Assembly: GCF_024648885.1 (NCBI RefSeq)
Contig: NZ_JANBBF010000012.1
Location: 248,001-312,000 of the forward strand
Source: Prauserella salsuginis
GTDB taxonomy: Bacteria > Actinomycetota > Actinomycetes > Mycobacteriales > Pseudonocardiaceae
Length of the DNA stretch: 64,000 nucleotides
Direction of reading: 5' to 3'
Shown here: positions 61,784 through 64,000 of the stretch, in pieces
How the letters are laid out: each line of letters begins with the position of its first letter
How positions within the stretch are numbered: the stretch's first letter is position 1
Notes under the pieces: generated by a model
The model's database searches: none
What the model was told of the DNA's origin: nothing
The model's input: only the letters and a program-made list of their open reading frames with translations
Position numbers and translations under genes: made by a program

Positions 61784-62100
61784 CGGAACCGGACATGAGC
61801 CTGTGGGACCTGCGGGTGACGGTCGAACGGATCGAAGGCCGTTCGGTGTGCGGGATGGAAGTGGGCGACTACTTCGAGCTGACCAACAGTGCGGAACTGC
61901 GGGTTCCCGACGGCAAGCACTTCTGCATGTACGCGCTCCAGGCTGCGCTGCCGTTGTTGCCTGCGAAGCAGCGTGACCTGCCCGCAGGCGACTGGCTCGA
62001 ACAGGACTGCCACGTCGCGTGCCCAGATCCGGAGGAACGCCTCGTGATGCGGGTCGACCGGACGCGCCGGTGCGAGCTGAACTCCGGCGACCTCACATGA
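61780..62100 (+). CDS. TIGR04076 family protein
   Basis: A 106-residue cytosolic protein matching the TIGR04076 pattern: a cysteine and GD pair (SVCGMEVGDYFEL), then PDGKHFCMYALQAALPLLPA, and a C-terminal cysteine-rich region (DCHVACPDPEERL). The family has no assigned function. Four cysteines could bind a metal. It overlaps both the DppF-like and the oxidoreductase genes by four bases, so it is firmly part of this operon and probably of the degradation chemistry. Confidence 0.75.
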   Translation: MTEPDMSLWDLRVTVERIEGRSVCGMEVGDYFELTNSAELRVPDGKHFCMYALQAALPLLPAKQRDLPAGDWLEQDCHVACPDPEERLVMRVDRTRRCELNSGDLT

Positions 62101-63113
62101 GCGACGTGGAGATCGGGCTCGGGTTGCAGAGCAACCTGTCGCTGCCGGAATACGCCAGACTGGCGGCGGCCGCCGAGGCCCACGGCGTCGACGTGCTCAG
62201 CGTGTTCGCCGACCTGTTGTTCCAACCGCCGTTGCCCGCGCTGCTGGAGATGGCGCGGGTGACCGAACGGGTGCGGCTCGGCGCCGCCTGTTGGAACCCG
62301 TACACGATGCACCCGTACGAGATCGCGGGCCAGCTCGCGGCACTCGACTCGGCCTCCGGCGGGCGCGCATACCTGGGACTGGCGCGGGGGACGTGGCTCG
62401 GCGACATCGGAGTCACGCAGCCACGGCCGCTGGCGCATCTGCGCGAGGCCGTCGAGTTCGTGTACCGGTTGCTCGCCGGCGAAGGGGCGGGTTTCCAGGG
62501 GGAGGTATTCCGGCTGGAACCCGGCGTCGCACCGAGATACGAGACCCACCGGCCGGATCCACCGTTGCTGATCGGGGCGTGGGGGCCGCGCACCGTCGCG
62601 ATGGCGGGCACGGTCGCCCGGGAGGTCAAGATCGGGGGTACGGCGAATCCCGCGATGATCCCGGTGATGCGCGAGCGGCTCGAACCGGGCGAGCGGGGTG
62701 CCGGTCGCGAACCCGGCGCGGTGCGCATCGTCGTCGGTGCCGTCACCGTCGTCGACCTCGACGGGGCCGCGGCGCGACGGCGCGCCCGCAAGGAGGTCGC
62801 GATGTACCTCGGGGTCGTCGGCGAGTTCGACCCGACCATCGAGGTGCCGCCGGAACTACTGGCGGACATCAAGGCCAGGGTGGCTCTCGGCGACCACGAC
62901 GGTGCCGGTGCGCTGATTCCGGACGAGCTGCTCGACCTGTTCGCCTTCTCCGGAACGCCCGAGCAGGTGGCCGCCCAGGCACAACGGCTCATCGAGGCCG
63001 GTGTCGGCCGTGTCGAGTTCGGCACCCCGCAGGGCCTCGATACGTTGCAGGGAATCGAACTGATCGGCAGCAAGGTGCTGCCTGCGCTCGATCGGTCGCC
63101 GGTGGGCCGATGA
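62097..63113 (+). CDS. Luciferase-like (LLM class) flavin/F420-dependent oxidoreductase
   Basis: A 338-residue bacterial-luciferase-fold TIM barrel. VEIGLGLQSNLSLPEYARLA at the N-terminus, VTERVRLGAACWNPYTMHP and SGGRAYLGLARGTWL are characteristic, and VDLDGAAARRRARKEVA is a typical insertion-helix region. Actinobacterial members often use F420; relatives include methylenetetrahydromethanopterin-reductase-like enzymes and monooxygenases. Its place after a peptide-type importer and before a hydrolase suggests redox modification of the imported compound. Cofactor and substrate are not readable from sequence. Confidence 0.85.
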   Translation: MSDVEIGLGLQSNLSLPEYARLAAAAEAHGVDVLSVFADLLFQPPLPALLEMARVTERVRLGAACWNPYTMHPYEIAGQLAALDSASGGRAYLGLARGTWLGDIGVTQPRPLAHLREAVEFVYRLLAGEGAGFQGEVFRLEPGVAPRYETHRPDPPLLIGAWGPRTVAMAGTVAREVKIGGTANPAMIPVMRERLEPGERGAGREPGAVRIVVGAVTVVDLDGAAARRRARKEVAMYLGVVGEFDPTIEVPPELLADIKARVALGDHDGAGALIPDELLDLFAFSGTPEQVAAQAQRLIEAGVGRVEFGTPQGLDTLQGIELIGSKVLPALDRSPVGR

Positions 63114-63155
63114 CGGAGGTGGTGCCGACGTGACCGTATCCAGGAGGAGACTGTG

Positions 63156-63875
63156 ATGGACCGTGCCGTGCTGACCCGACCGGCGCCCGAACCCGACCGG
63201 ACGCTGCGCTACGGCGACGCTCCCGAGCACGTCGCGGACGCCTGGTTTCCCGCGACGCGGCGGTATCCGCTGCTGCTGTTCGTTCACGGCGGGTACTGGA
63301 GGCCGACGTACGACCGGGTACACACGCGTCCGCTCGCCGCGGCACTCCGCGACGAAGGCTGGCCGGTGGTGTCCGTCGAGTACCGCCGCGTGCCCGGGAA
63401 ACCGGACGACCTCGTCGCCGACGTCCGTTCCGCGCTGGCCGAACTGCCTGCGCAGCTCGGCATCCGCGAGACGGTCCTGGCGGGTCATTCGGCGGGCGGG
63501 CACCTGGCGTTGTGGGCGGCGTCGGCGTGTCCACCCGCGGGCCTGCTCGGCACGGTGCCGCTCGCACCGGTGGCGGATCTCGGGCTCGCGCACCGGCTCG
63601 GGCTGGGCGATGGTGCGGTCGAGGCGTTCCTGGGCGCTCCGCCGGACGAACGCCCCGACCTCGACCCGGTGCGGATGCCGGCGCCGGAGAGCCCCGTGAC
63701 GATCGTGCACGGGGCCGAGGACCGCCTGCCGGTCTCGGTCAGCGAGTCGTATGTGGACACCAACCCGGCTGCGAACCTGGTCGTGGTTCCCGGGGCCGCC
63801 CACTTCGAGGTCATCGATCCCGTCAGCGCGGCATGGCCGGTGGTAACGGCAGTGCTCGCCGAGTCGACCGGTTAG
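63156..63875 (+). CDS. Alpha/beta hydrolase, kynurenine formamidase-like
   Basis: A 239-residue alpha/beta hydrolase. The oxyanion motif HGGYWRPTYDR and the nucleophile elbow LAGHSAGGHLALWA resemble eukaryotic-type arylformamidase (kynurenine formamidase), and VTIVHGAEDRLPVS with AAHFEVIDP supply the aspartate and histidine. AGGAGGAG precedes GTG at 63153 and ATG at 63156; the ATG is preferred. It could be the formamidase missing from the tryptophan operon 11 kb away, or an amidase/esterase for the compound handled by its own operon; sequence alone does not decide. Confidence 0.8.
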   Translation: MDRAVLTRPAPEPDRTLRYGDAPEHVADAWFPATRRYPLLLFVHGGYWRPTYDRVHTRPLAAALRDEGWPVVSVEYRRVPGKPDDLVADVRSALAELPAQLGIRETVLAGHSAGGHLALWAASACPPAGLLGTVPLAPVADLGLAHRLGLGDGAVEAFLGAPPDERPDLDPVRMPAPESPVTIVHGAEDRLPVSVSESYVDTNPAANLVVVPGAAHFEVIDPVSAAWPVVTAVLAESTG

Positions 63876-63898
63876 GGACGTCACCGGGCTCGGGGCGG

Positions 63899-64000
63899 TC
63901 AGTCGACGGCGCGTGCGATGTCCAGAAGCAGGTCTCTGAGCCAGCGGTGTGCGGGATCGGTGTGGTGGGCCGGATGCCACCAGAACGCCTCCTTGAGCGG
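63899..64000 (-). CDS. LysR family regulator, C-terminal end
   Basis: The last 33 residues of a minus-strand gene that enters from the right edge. [20 protein letters not shown] followed by RDLLLDIA is typical of the C-terminus of LysR-type regulators. It converges on the hydrolase gene with 23 bases between stops. Target genes are outside the window or unknown. Confidence 0.6.
   Translation of the reverse strand, partial: PLKEAFWWHPAHHTDPAHRWLRDLLLDIARAVD

Noticed and set aside
1-64000. CRISPR array, transposase, integrase, tRNA or rRNA
   Set aside because: No regularly spaced repeats, no transposase or recombinase motifs among the coding regions and no recognisable tRNA or rRNA segments were seen.

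Overview
The window is a GC-rich actinobacterial chromosome segment. The dense short-gap operons, frequent GTG starts, PucR/IclR/LacI/Lrp regulators and an F420-type luciferase-like oxidoreductase suggest a Pseudonocardiaceae-like actinomycete; this placement is inference. I saw no rRNA, tRNA, CRISPR array, insertion sequence or phage gene. Almost everything is catabolic: transport, ring opening and nitrogen release from cyclic amides, N-methyl amino acids, aromatics and tryptophan.

Region by region. (1) 1-4519: the end of a 5-oxoprolinase-type carboxyltransferase, a biotin carrier protein, a biotin carboxylase, then a molybdopterin hydroxylase large subunit without its usual partners. (2) 4726-8031: a two-component HpaB/HpaC flavin monooxygenase with a divergent AraC-type regulator. 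(3) 8182-20399: an IclR-controlled divergent cluster encoding a dihydroorotase, a class 1B dihydroorotate dehydrogenase with its PyrK-type electron-transfer subunit, an N-carbamoyl-amino-acid amidohydrolase, a degenerate orotate phosphoribosyltransferase-like protein, an MFS carrier, an ornithine-cyclodeaminase-family enzyme, an MmgE/PrpD protein, an asparaginase and a fumarate-reductase-like flavoprotein. Together these read as an aerobic orotate to aspartate degradation route, the most interesting system here. (4) 20500-21138: a TRIC-type channel. (5) 21370-29552: an amino-acid ABC transporter, a trimethylamine-dehydrogenase-like demethylase, a sarcosine-oxidase-like enzyme and a HAD protein under a two-domain Lrp/AsnC regulator, probably for an N-methylated amino acid. 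(6) 29654-35914: a LacI regulator, an MFS carrier and HyuA/HyuB hydantoinase subunits. (7) 36048-44334: a YigZ protein, a complete Liv-type ABC transporter, an acyl-CoA ligase and a PucR regulator.

(8) 44345-52550: an eight-gene tryptophan degradation operon (tryptophan dioxygenase, kynureninase, kynurenine monooxygenase and the 3-hydroxyanthranilate meta-cleavage branch), mostly joined by 4-base overlaps, with a divergent Lrp/AsnC regulator. It lacks kynurenine formamidase; a candidate hydrolase lies at 63156-63875. (9) 52725-63875: two amidohydrolases, an XRE-cupin regulator and a complete oligopeptide-type ABC transporter followed by a TIGR04076 protein, a luciferase-like oxidoreductase and the alpha/beta hydrolase. 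A near-identical 41-42 base regulatory element precedes both the amidohydrolases and the transporter, tying them into one uncharacterised uptake and degradation system. A LysR-type regulator runs off the right edge.

Convergent gene pairs are often separated by long perfect inverted repeats, listed as terminators. No stretch longer than 300 bases lacks a gene.
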